A stretch of 20,324 nt of DNA from Bacteroidales bacterium UBA6229 (GTDB taxonomy: Bacteria > Bacteroidota > Bacteroidia > Bacteroidales > F082), in the NCBI GenBank assembly GCA_002440975.1, contig DJWN01000011.1:3971-24294 (forward strand), written 5' to 3'. A model generated the notes under the pieces. It made no database searches and had not been told where the DNA came from. It worked only from the letters and a program-made list of their open reading frames with translations. Position numbers and translations under genes: made by a program. Position 1 is the first letter of the stretch, and each line of letters starts with the position of its first letter. Of the stretch, positions 8,302-15,876 are shown one piece after another.

Positions 8302-10029
8302 TTAATAAGCAATTACAGTATTTCCGGCAACCACCTGTCCTTTTAATGTTTTCAGATCGAGGCCAGTTGGAATTTCAACAATAAGCTTTGATGTTTTTGC
8401 CGGGATTGATATTTCAGTTTCGCTGTTGATGTTTTTCAGAATTAGCTGTTTGGTTACTACATCGAACAGGTCGACAGGGGCAGATAATTTAGCAGCATAT
8501 TTAATCATTTTGCCTTCATTGTGAGGATTGTAGATTAAAAAAGTAGGGTAGGAGTCGTTGGAATAAAAATCCGTTGCAAGGCAATCGAGTTTCAAAATAC
8601 CTTCCACATTGGTTTTTTCTATGATAGCTCCAAAAATACCGGCATGTGCAGAACCATAAACACCAAACATAGATTCGTCGGGTTGTCCTTCAACCCATAA
8701 TGGGCCATCTCCCAAAGCTACTGGTGAGGTATTTTCCAATCCCGCTTTAGGAATATTTGTGGTTTTCTTAAGGCCTTCATAAGCAATAACATTTCTTGTG
8801 ATGGCTTTCCTTTCGGGCAGCCATTGATTGCCGTCTGGTATTTCGTGTGGATAGAACAATCGAGCCGCATTAGCCGCATTAAGCATCCATTTGCCCACCA
8901 TATTGGCGTATTCCGGTGCATAGCGTACCATTGGAACAAGCGGCCATGCCATATCGAAGGTATTCATTGCAAAAGCAAAGCCTCCATCGTGATGCCAGCT
9001 GCCCACCAGGCCAGAAACATCATATTCGCCCCATTTATCCAAAATAACGCCCCATCCCAGCCTGCCAGTTTCGGATGTTGTGCCCTCAAAGCTCCATTCC
9101 AGGATTTTAGTTATATCATATGAAGTTCCCTGTTCGGCATTTAGTCGGGCAGCCACATAGGCACCAAAAGGAAGCAGCACTTCGTAAAACCTGCTTTCGG
9201 TTTGCGATTGAAGAGCGTCCATGGCACTCATAGCACCGTTTAAATAGGCTTCATCTCCAAATTTTTCGTAGGCAGCTAATAATATCCAGGCATGTGCTGC
9301 AGCAGCATCTTCCTGAAAAGGAATGTGGTTTTGTTTGCCTTCCATGCTGGAATAATCAAAGTAAGAAAAGTGATAATTCCCATTAAGCACCTGATCAGCT
9401 TTTAAAACTTGATCAGCGATAATTTTTTGCAGACTGTCAGCGCGTTCAACTTCAGGAAATAAATCCGAAACGGCATAATACAAAACATTTGGATAAATAT
9501 CATACCACCAGTCTCTTCCGTAACCGCCTCCGAGTGAAGCAACTTCGGGATTGGTGTTATTCATAATGATGTTCCATCCATTTTCGCTGTTGAAATAGTT
9601 TTGAGCCATTTTCACAAAATTGTATCCTGATTGATTGGTCTTGTCGATTCCAAGTAATCCGGCACTCATCAAGGCACCAAGACCGCCGATAGCTTCATGA
9701 AACTCACCATTATTCTTTTGTGAACCTTGCCTTACATCACCTATTGCAGTGTAAATACCAAAAGTAGGCTGATCGAAATTTCTCCTGTTGGTGTCGATCC
9801 AGATAAAGGGTCTGTATTCACCGGTTTGGTTAAAATCGAAAATGTACTGATCAAAGGAGGTGCTGATTTCCTTCCAATCGATTATTTTATGGGGTTGAGG
9901 CATATCGGGCATGGCTTCCACGCGTGCAATGCTTTGCTGCGGAAGTTGTTCGGTTCTGTTGCAAGCACTTAATACCATAAGCACTGCGAAAATCTTGAAG
10001 CTTAAAAAACAAAAAATGTATTGTTTCAT
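8302..10029 (-). CDS. Uncharacterised PUL lipoprotein, 'family X' (predicted helical-barrel carbohydrate-active enzyme)
   Basis: I do not recognise this 575-residue protein as a named family. It has a type II signal peptide with lipobox LSAC (Cys23); the tail NRTEQLPQ lacks a clear surface-export signal, so a periplasm-facing location is plausible. Residues about 35-470 are helix-rich with Trp/Tyr/Asp clusters: RDWWYD (172-177), QEDAAAAH (239-246), WGEYDVSG (333-340) and YGSAHAG (458-464). This pattern suggests an (alpha/alpha)6 barrel like many glycoside hydrolases or lyases. Residues about 475-558 look like a small C-terminal beta-sandwich (YPTFLIYNPH, then ISIPAKTSKLIVEIP). It is clearly paralogous to residues 28-535 of the T9SS protein at 12593-15706. 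It lies between the MFS gene (7 bp after its stop) and susC (19 bp before its start). The ATG at 10029 is chosen over 10065, which would overlap the MFS gene and spoil the signal peptide. Enzymatic activity is inferred, not shown. Confidence 0.85.
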   Translation of the reverse strand: MKQYIFCFLSFKIFAVLMVLSACNRTEQLPQQSIARVEAMPDMPQPHKIIDWKEISTSFDQYIFDFNQTGEYRPFIWIDTNRRNFDQPTFGIYTAIGDVRQGSQKNNGEFHEAIGGLGALMSAGLLGIDKTNQSGYNFVKMAQNYFNSENGWNIIMNNTNPEVASLGGGYGRDWWYDIYPNVLYYAVSDLFPEVERADSLQKIIADQVLKADQVLNGNYHFSYFDYSSMEGKQNHIPFQEDAAAAHAWILLAAYEKFGDEAYLNGAMSAMDALQSQTESRFYEVLLPFGAYVAARLNAEQGTSYDITKILEWSFEGTTSETGRLGWGVILDKWGEYDVSGLVGSWHHDGGFAFAMNTFDMAWPLVPMVRYAPEYANMVGKWMLNAANAARLFYPHEIPDGNQWLPERKAITRNVIAYEGLKKTTNIPKAGLENTSPVALGDGPLWVEGQPDESMFGVYGSAHAGIFGAIIEKTNVEGILKLDCLATDFYSNDSYPTFLIYNPHNEGKMIKYAAKLSAPVDLFDVVTKQLILKNINSETEISIPAKTSKLIVEIPTGLDLKTLKGQVVAGNTVIAY

Positions 10030-10036
10030 AGTTATG

Positions 10037-11365
10037 TTATATCTTTTCTTGAATAGGAATTTCATTCACATCCGGAATTAGTTGCAAGGATTTTAGCTCA
10101 TCAATATCGCCATCAAATGCATCAATTGATTTTTGTGTGGATTTGATAATGTTTTTAGCCACCGGAATCGACAACATCTGTATGGCTGCCACAATAAGTA
10201 ATGAATATTTTAAGGCGAAGCTTTCTGATACATAAAACATTAGCGAGATGAATAATACAAGTCCGATAAAACGCCCAACATACAAACCAAATTCATGATT
10301 GAAGATATAGGCGAATTCGCTTCTTTTTTCTTTAATCGAAAGCAGGTCGATCACACGCAATTGTATCGGAAAATAGGCGATGTCGTGAAGCGGGCGGAAC
10401 ATGATCAGGCAAATTACGAAAACAATTACTCCGGTTGCCGAAAACATGATTAGGTTAAAAAGCGATCCAACGAAAAACAAAACCAAACCTACCGAGAATA
10501 CATAGATACGGTGTTGTGGTTTTGTAAGCCGTCCTAGCAAATAAAGCAGTATCGCTGTAATTATGCCGCCAATGCTTTGAATTGTGCCCAACGAACCTTC
10601 GTCGCCAACAAGCCTTAGAATCAGAATGGCAGGTGCTATTACAATATATCCTTGTACCAGTCCTTTCAATCCGGCCAAAACCAACATTTTATTCCAGAGT
10701 TTATCAAAACGGAAATGGACAAACTTTTTCTCACGTGGATTTCTAAATTTCTCCAGGTGAATCACATAGCTCGAGATTATTGTAAGGATTATTACGGCAA
10801 AAGTGATCACTTTGTAAGCACCTACAATATTGCCAGCAAACCAACCCATCGCTGTTGACCTGACCAAAAACCATCCAACCGTTACAGGAACAATAATAGC
10901 TGTGATGGTATAAAAGAAAGTTTCAACACCATAATAATAATTACGGTTTTGATCGTTTGTAGTATCAAGTGCTAAAAAATCGCGGTTTGCCCAGAAAAAA
11001 CCAAAGGAACCGCCCATGATCAAACCTGCAATCGCAACGCCAATCATGTCGATTTGATCAAGTGACATCATAAAAATCATAGATAATCCGCTCAGGAGCA
11101 TACCAAAACTATATAAATGTGCAATTTTAATGCGGTTTAGGAGGTATCCGTTAATCAAAAAAGTTAAAGGAATGCCAGTATAAACAGACAGCTGATAAAT
11201 TGCTACCAGTGATGGATTGTTGGAACTGCGCATGATATAAGCACCAACAAAGATGTCGATTATTGGCAGAACAAAAGCGTAAATCATATTAGTAACCAAC
11301 AATAGCCGCATCGGACGTGGCATTGAAAGGAAAAAATTGTATTCGTTCAGAAGCTTGTTTTTCAT
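10037..11365 (-). CDS. MFS transporter, predicted oligosaccharide importer of the inner membrane
   Basis: This 442-residue protein has about twelve hydrophobic helices, beginning with LLLVTNMIYAFVLPIIDIFVGAYI near residue 22 and ending with YSLLIVAAIQMLSIPVA near 395. A charged loop in the middle (FRNPREKKFVHFRFDKLWNK) splits it into the two six-helix bundles of the major facilitator superfamily. The C-terminus is a hydrophilic cytoplasmic tail rich in Asp and Glu. It lies 13 bp after the GH130 stop and 7 bp before the family X lipoprotein start. Transporter genes next to GH130 genes usually bring in the short beta-mannosyl saccharide that the enzyme splits, so the substrate is inferred to be a di- or oligosaccharide released in the periplasm. 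Glycoside-pentoside-hexuronide and sodium-symporter families are less likely because their signature motifs are not seen. Confidence 0.85.
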   Translation of the reverse strand: MKNKLLNEYNFFLSMPRPMRLLLVTNMIYAFVLPIIDIFVGAYIMRSSNNPSLVAIYQLSVYTGIPLTFLINGYLLNRIKIAHLYSFGMLLSGLSMIFMMSLDQIDMIGVAIAGLIMGGSFGFFWANRDFLALDTTNDQNRNYYYGVETFFYTITAIIVPVTVGWFLVRSTAMGWFAGNIVGAYKVITFAVIILTIISSYVIHLEKFRNPREKKFVHFRFDKLWNKMLVLAGLKGLVQGYIVIAPAILILRLVGDEGSLGTIQSIGGIITAILLYLLGRLTKPQHRIYVFSVGLVLFFVGSLFNLIMFSATGVIVFVICLIMFRPLHDIAYFPIQLRVIDLLSIKEKRSEFAYIFNHEFGLYVGRFIGLVLFISLMFYVSESFALKYSLLIVAAIQMLSIPVAKNIIKSTQKSIDAFDGDIDELKSLQLIPDVNEIPIQEKI

Positions 11366-11378
11366 TAGCGGCTTGAGT

Positions 11379-12425
11379 TTACAGTTTTAGTGATTGAAGT
11401 ATTTCAGCGATCGAAAGCTTGGCTCCACAGATAACTTCATCGCTGGCACCATAATAAATTGTGATTGTATCGCCATTCACCACATGACCGTTGGTAAATA
11501 TCACATTGCCGAAAAAGCCTGTCTTTTCATAATCGGCAATTGGCTCCATTATAGGTTCTTCGCAGCGGGCAATTACTTTTGACGGGTCGTTTAAATCGAG
11601 CAATAAAGCACCGAGACAATAGCGGTTTTCTTCATTAGCACCATGGTATATTTCGAGCCAGCCTTTTTCAGTTTTAATTGGTGCTGCACCAGCTCCGATG
11701 CGCACACTGTCCCATTTTCCGGGTCGCGTAACGGCAACACAGTGATGATTTCCCCAGTGATTCAGATCCTCAGATTCTGCGATCCAAATATAATTGCCGC
11801 CTAATTCGGGGCTGCTGGGACGATGTAGTGCATAATATTTATCGCTGATCTTTTCCTCAAAAAAGGCACAATCTTTATTGTGAGGTGGAAAAATCATCCC
11901 CTTACGTTCAAAAGCCTTCAAATCTGTAGTTTGCATATAACCAACTCCTACAGCAATATTAGAAACCTGGGTATAAGTAAGGTGAAATGTATCATCAATG
12001 TATGCAACCCTGCAATCTTCAATGCCAAATGACTCCAGCATCCCTTTTCCATTTATGGGTTGATAGCCATCTGGTTCGTAAAATTGTTTTCCGTCCTCGC
12101 TGCAAAGCAAGCGAAGGTGAGAAAGCGAAGTAAGGTAATTTACACCTTTATATAAGATCACTCTGGGATCAGTAGCATCAAGCTCGGGGTCGTCATTCAG
12201 AAATTCAAGAATTTCAATTTTTCCCTGCTCATCAAAAACAGGAACTTGAATGCTGTTTTCTTTTTGTGGAGGCCGTTCGGCTACCCTGCACAAAAGCCAT
12301 GTTTTGCCTTCATAGGTAAAAACGCCGGGATTTAGCAAACACAGAATCTCCATTCCGGGCAAACTGGGTTTGATGTCTTTTGGTTTGAGTAGCGGGTTTT
12401 CTGAAAATCTTTTTGCTATATCCAT
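11379..12425 (-). CDS. GH130 family beta-mannoside phosphorylase-like enzyme (cytoplasmic)
   Basis: This 348-residue protein has no signal peptide. It shows the five-bladed propeller pattern of GH130: NPGVFTYEGKTWLLCRV near 32-48, GIEDCRV (134-140, with the Asp at 137 where phosphorylases place the general acid), YALHRP (198-203), DSVRIGAGAAPI (239-250), YHGA (260-263) and IYYGASDE (323-330). The Arg in HRP and the His in YHG are retained; as I recall, these lie near the phosphate site of phosphorylases and are lost in the hydrolytic members, so phosphorolysis giving mannose 1-phosphate is more likely than hydrolysis. Linkage preference (beta-1,2 or beta-1,4) cannot be fixed. The ATG at 12425 is chosen over a TTG at 12458 because GH130 proteins normally begin close to the first NP motif. 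It is the first gene of the tightly packed operon. Confidence 0.88.
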   Translation of the reverse strand: MDIAKRFSENPLLKPKDIKPSLPGMEILCLLNPGVFTYEGKTWLLCRVAERPPQKENSIQVPVFDEQGKIEILEFLNDDPELDATDPRVILYKGVNYLTSLSHLRLLCSEDGKQFYEPDGYQPINGKGMLESFGIEDCRVAYIDDTFHLTYTQVSNIAVGVGYMQTTDLKAFERKGMIFPPHNKDCAFFEEKISDKYYALHRPSSPELGGNYIWIAESEDLNHWGNHHCVAVTRPGKWDSVRIGAGAAPIKTEKGWLEIYHGANEENRYCLGALLLDLNDPSKVIARCEEPIMEPIADYEKTGFFGNVIFTNGHVVNGDTITIYYGASDEVICGAKLSIAEILQSLKL

Positions 12426-12592
12426 TGTGATCTTTTTGATTCGGCAGTATTTTTGCAAACGATTGTGTAAAAGTACACTCAGATCCGGCCATCTCTGTTT
12501 ACAGGGTTTTCATATTCGTGTAGTATATTCTCAATTATCAAAAAAACTGTTTCAAAGCAAGCATTTTAGCGGCTAGGTATACAAAAATGAGA
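12426..12592 (-). promoter_or_regulatory. Leader region of the GH130-MFS-susCD operon, with a small inverted repeat
   Basis: This 167-bp gap is the only sizeable one on the minus strand between 15706 and 2601, so an operon promoter is expected here. A perfect 5-bp inverted repeat with a 4-bp spacer, GTGTA-AAAG-TACAC, lies at 12465-12478, about 40 bp upstream of the GH130 ATG. I do not see a clean Bacteroidota -7/-33 pair (TAnnTTTG with TTTG) or a convincing terminator for the upstream gene. The promoter role is inferred from position. Confidence 0.3.
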
Positions 12593-15500
12593 TTATGGTG
12601 TACAAATAAAGCTTGTGCTGTAGTTTTTTCCTTTTGTTCGAAAAATAAGCTGATAAATTCCGGGAGAAAAATCCTTGGGAAAATGAATTTTGAGCAGATT
12701 TGAGCTGATTTTTTCAATCGTATGCGGGATAAATTGCTGCCCCAGAATATTGCTGAAAAGTATAGAAACAGGCTGATCGATTTTTTCTTTGGACGACAGC
12801 ATTATATAATCAGCCCGATTGGGATTTGGGAAAACCCGAATCTCAGAAGTTTCCAAAATTTCATTTAGTGAAACATATCTGCTCGCTTCAACTTGTTGTG
12901 GATTAAGCGGGTAGTTGTATATGCTTACATTGTCCAGCGAGCCTTCAAAATTAAAGCCTGGTACTTCGCTAAATTGCTGACCCATTACAACCTGATTAGT
13001 GGTCTGGTTTATCAATCCTGAATGGGTTTTAAAGACATCCAAAGCACCATCAAGCCAAATTTCCATGTCTTCACCATTGTAAATGGCAGCCAGATGATAC
13101 CATTGATCTGTTTCTGGTATAGTCTTGCTGTCGAGGTCGGCAATTCCATCAGTAGTATTTATGGTGAAGCGAATTCTATTTGCAGATATGGAAATTTTAT
13201 AGCGGTTCTGCCAGCTGCCATGAGAGATTAAAAATTGTTCGTTTTCTGCGATGCCTTCTAATTTGAACTTAAATGTAATGCTCATGTATTCATCAAAATT
13301 TAAAAGACTACTGGATGGCAGGGTGATACGCGCACTATTTCCATCAAAGTGAACTGCTTGTTGAACCTGACCTGCCTCATTTTCAGTCCAGCTGATGCTG
13401 TTGGATGCAGTTCCATCCAGTTGATTTGCAGTTTGATCATTTGCGTTTCCATCGAGCCAGTAGCTTGCAATGAGGGCTGCTTCAGGATATGATTCATTTT
13501 GCCTCACCATAATTTGTAGGCTGTCGCGTGTGCTAAGCTGATCAAAATCAGTAACTTCACAAAAAATCCAGTAGTTATCTTCAAAAGAAGGTACCTGATA
13601 ATTTATCCATTCTGTATTGCCAATGCTATTTCCTTCAAAATCAGACCATAAATAGGTAAGCGGATCGTTATTTTGGTCGATGGCGGTTACCCTAAGTTCG
13701 ATAAAAGTGAGTGGTTCCGCTTTACGGGGGGAGGCAATTAACCCAGTAATTTCGGGTGCATAGGGGATTTTCGTTACGGCTGTAATGTTTACAGTACTGC
13801 TATTGGCCAATCCAAATGCATCTGTTACTTTACACTGTATTTGGAAATTGCCGGTAGTATCAGTACTGAACATTAAAATGTCGTTGCCATCCACCATGGA
13901 ATCATTAATTTTCCATTCGTAGCTCAGGCTTTCATTTTCTGGGTTTTCGGCTGTACAATAAATGTTTATGGTCTGCTGAATTGCAATTGTGTCAGGAGCT
14001 GACAGCACCCTGATTCGGGGTGGATAATTTGGGATGGGTATTCCATTGTTAAAGTCAATTACAATATCATTGACCAATGTCTGATTGCCAGCTGTCGTTA
14101 CTTCATATTCAGAGGGAAAGATAACTGGCATTATTGCCGATTTTGCCGGAATCAGCAGCGATGTTGTGCCTTGTTGAGCTGTGCTGATAAGCTGATTGGT
14201 AATCATATCATAAACTGAATAATTTCCGGATTCAAGCTGAATTTCAACCTGATGTTGCTGCTCATGTGGGTTGTAAAGCAGAAAAGTGGGATAGGCTTGA
14301 TCTTGATAAAAATCGGTTTTTAACAAATCGAGTTTCAGAATTCCTTCCACATTAGTTTCTTCTATCAATCCGGCCAGATATCCAACATGTGAGGAGCCAT
14401 AAAGCATGAGGTTAGTTTGCGCCCAGCCGCCATCAACGGCATCTCCGGTAGCATAGGGACTCAATTCGTGCTTTACTTCTTTGAGGGCTTCATAGCCGAT
14501 TACTGCATGTTGGTCATAAGTTACTGACCAATCAAAGTTATCCTGATAAGTTTCGGGTAAGTAAGGCCTGTAAAACAATCTTGATGCATTTGCCAAATTG
14601 AGCACCCATTTTGCAATGTCAGCTGCAAATCTATCGTCGTAACGAACCATCGGAACTAAAGCAGCTGCCTGCTGAAATCCATTCATTAAAAAAGCATAAT
14701 CGTTTCCTGCATCATTGGCTTCGCCTATAAGCCCGGAAACATCATATCCGCCCCAGTTGCCAACGATAGTGCCCCAGCCTCTTAGATCACCGCGATCGAA
14801 CACCCAATTGAGCATTTTTTCTATGTCATATTGCGGGTGGTTTTGTTCAGCATTGATGCGGGCAGCAGTGTAAACACCATAAAGAAGTTGTAATTCATAG
14901 GATGGATTTTCATTAAGCTGGTTCAAAAAATCCAAAGCCTGTTCTGCACCAATGCGGTATTTTTCTTTTCCGGTGCTTTTGTGGGTTTGATAAAGTATCC
15001 ATCCTATTGCACCAGCGGCTTCGGGTTCGGGTACTCCCTGATTGAGGCCTTGCATTGTTGACATGTTCCATGCCCTGAAATTCATTTCCGGAACCTGCCA
15101 TGGCTGAGCTGAGCCGCCCATATGTTCAACGGCTTTGAGCCATTGATTGGCCATTAGTTCGAGCTGTTCATCAAAACGAGTTATATCAGGGTAGAGTGCT
15201 TTTAACTGTAGGTAAAAAATATTGGGCATGGTTTCGTACCACCAATCGTAGCCTGATGAAGCATTGGGATGGTTAAGGTAAATATTTTCCTGAGGTCGTT
15301 TATTGAAATAGTCGGCGGCCATCAATGCCCAGTTTTTGCCAAACTGATTACTTTTATCAATGCCAGCCAGCGAAGCACCCACCAAAGCCGGAAGTACATT
15401 AATTGCTTCTCCCGAAAGCGGACTGTTGGTTCCGATGGCTGTATGCAAACCAAAACTTTCTGTTGCAGGATAATTTACGCCTTGTTCTCTGAAAAAAATT

Positions 15501-15706
15501 AAGGGTAAAAATTCTCCCTGCAGGTTTTGGTCAAAAACGAGGGAATCATATTTATATGCAATGGTTTTCCAGTCACGCATTTCGTAAGGCTGTGGGAAAT
15601 CCGGCATTTGATCAATTCGCGGAATCGCAATTTGTTGCGCTGTGGCTTGGGAAATCAAAGCTGCTAAGAGGATGCATATAAGCGGTTTTAGGAATGATTT
15701 TTTCAT
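12593..15706 (-). CDS. Large secreted 'family X' protein with Ig/PKD-like, LamG and T9SS sorting domains
   Basis: This 1037-residue protein has a signal peptide (1-23, ending ATAQ). Residues 28-535 are the family X module, paralogous to the lipoprotein at 8302-10029. Shared blocks are MPDxPQP...DWK (34-46), YDWWYE (153-158, cf. RDWWYD), PEAAGAIGWIL (228-238), YDVSGL (321-326), YGSSH (436-440), and TNVEGILKLD (451-460), which is identical in both. Two beta-sandwich modules of Ig/PKD type follow (about 562-645 and 648-736, with SYEWKIND and TYLWSDFEG), then a LamG domain (about 745-945, WYHLAAIYNGEDMEIWLDG). A C-terminal T9SS type A sorting domain ends it (about 955-1037: IRVFPNPN, GIYQLIFRTKGK). 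It is therefore predicted to cross the outer membrane and be released or anchored at the surface. The ATG at 15706 replaces a TTG at 15742 that would precede the signal peptide. The activity is not recognised; its separate leader suggests its own transcript. Confidence 0.87.
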   Translation of the reverse strand: MKKSFLKPLICILLAALISQATAQQIAIPRIDQMPDFPQPYEMRDWKTIAYKYDSLVFDQNLQGEFLPLIFFREQGVNYPATESFGLHTAIGTNSPLSGEAINVLPALVGASLAGIDKSNQFGKNWALMAADYFNKRPQENIYLNHPNASSGYDWWYETMPNIFYLQLKALYPDITRFDEQLELMANQWLKAVEHMGGSAQPWQVPEMNFRAWNMSTMQGLNQGVPEPEAAGAIGWILYQTHKSTGKEKYRIGAEQALDFLNQLNENPSYELQLLYGVYTAARINAEQNHPQYDIEKMLNWVFDRGDLRGWGTIVGNWGGYDVSGLIGEANDAGNDYAFLMNGFQQAAALVPMVRYDDRFAADIAKWVLNLANASRLFYRPYLPETYQDNFDWSVTYDQHAVIGYEALKEVKHELSPYATGDAVDGGWAQTNLMLYGSSHVGYLAGLIEETNVEGILKLDLLKTDFYQDQAYPTFLLYNPHEQQHQVEIQLESGNYSVYDMITNQLISTAQQGTTSLLIPAKSAIMPVIFPSEYEVTTAGNQTLVNDIVIDFNNGIPIPNYPPRIRVLSAPDTIAIQQTINIYCTAENPENESLSYEWKINDSMVDGNDILMFSTDTTGNFQIQCKVTDAFGLANSSTVNITAVTKIPYAPEITGLIASPRKAEPLTFIELRVTAIDQNNDPLTYLWSDFEGNSIGNTEWINYQVPSFEDNYWIFCEVTDFDQLSTRDSLQIMVRQNESYPEAALIASYWLDGNANDQTANQLDGTASNSISWTENEAGQVQQAVHFDGNSARITLPSSSLLNFDEYMSITFKFKLEGIAENEQFLISHGSWQNRYKISISANRIRFTINTTDGIADLDSKTIPETDQWYHLAAIYNGEDMEIWLDGALDVFKTHSGLINQTTNQVVMGQQFSEVPGFNFEGSLDNVSIYNYPLNPQQVEASRYVSLNEILETSEIRVFPNPNRADYIMLSSKEKIDQPVSILFSNILGQQFIPHTIEKISSNLLKIHFPKDFSPGIYQLIFRTKGKNYSTSFICTP

Positions 15707-15876
15707 TATGAAGTAATTTTCAGCTAAATTACATGCATACAATCAGAAAGCTGTGTGGTATTTTATCGTTTTTATGTACATAGTTCTCAAACCGCAGAAG
15801 AATAAAATCTGCAGGACTTCTGTCTGTCTTAAGCAATTTTGTTAGTTTTACTCAAAATATCAGTGAGGTATTAGCT
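15707..15876. promoter_or_regulatory. Divergent regulatory region between the T9SS family X gene and the HTCS gene
   Basis: This 170-bp stretch separates two divergent genes and must hold a promoter for each. A perfect 10-bp palindrome TATGTACATA lies at 15773-15782, close to the middle, and is a candidate operator. On the plus side, GAGG at 15865-15868 lies 8 bp before the HTCS ATG as a plausible ribosome-binding site. An imperfect -7-like element TAGTTTTA is at 15844-15851. No -33 partner at the usual spacing is convincing, so the promoter calls remain weak. Confidence 0.35.

Noticed and set aside
8283..8312. TTG start extending the SusC-like protein by 10 residues
   Set aside because: It would overlap the upstream stop codon and displace the signal peptide that begins at the ATG at 8282. 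The same reasoning rejects TTG starts at 2509, 12458 and 15742.
8824..9123. Plus-strand open frame of 99 codons inside the family X lipoprotein
   Set aside because: Antisense shadow; the minus-strand frame is conserved with its paralog, which confirms the real coding strand.
10030..10065. Upstream ATG extending the family X lipoprotein by 12 residues
   Set aside because: It would overlap the MFS gene and add charged residues ahead of a complete type II signal peptide that starts at 10029.
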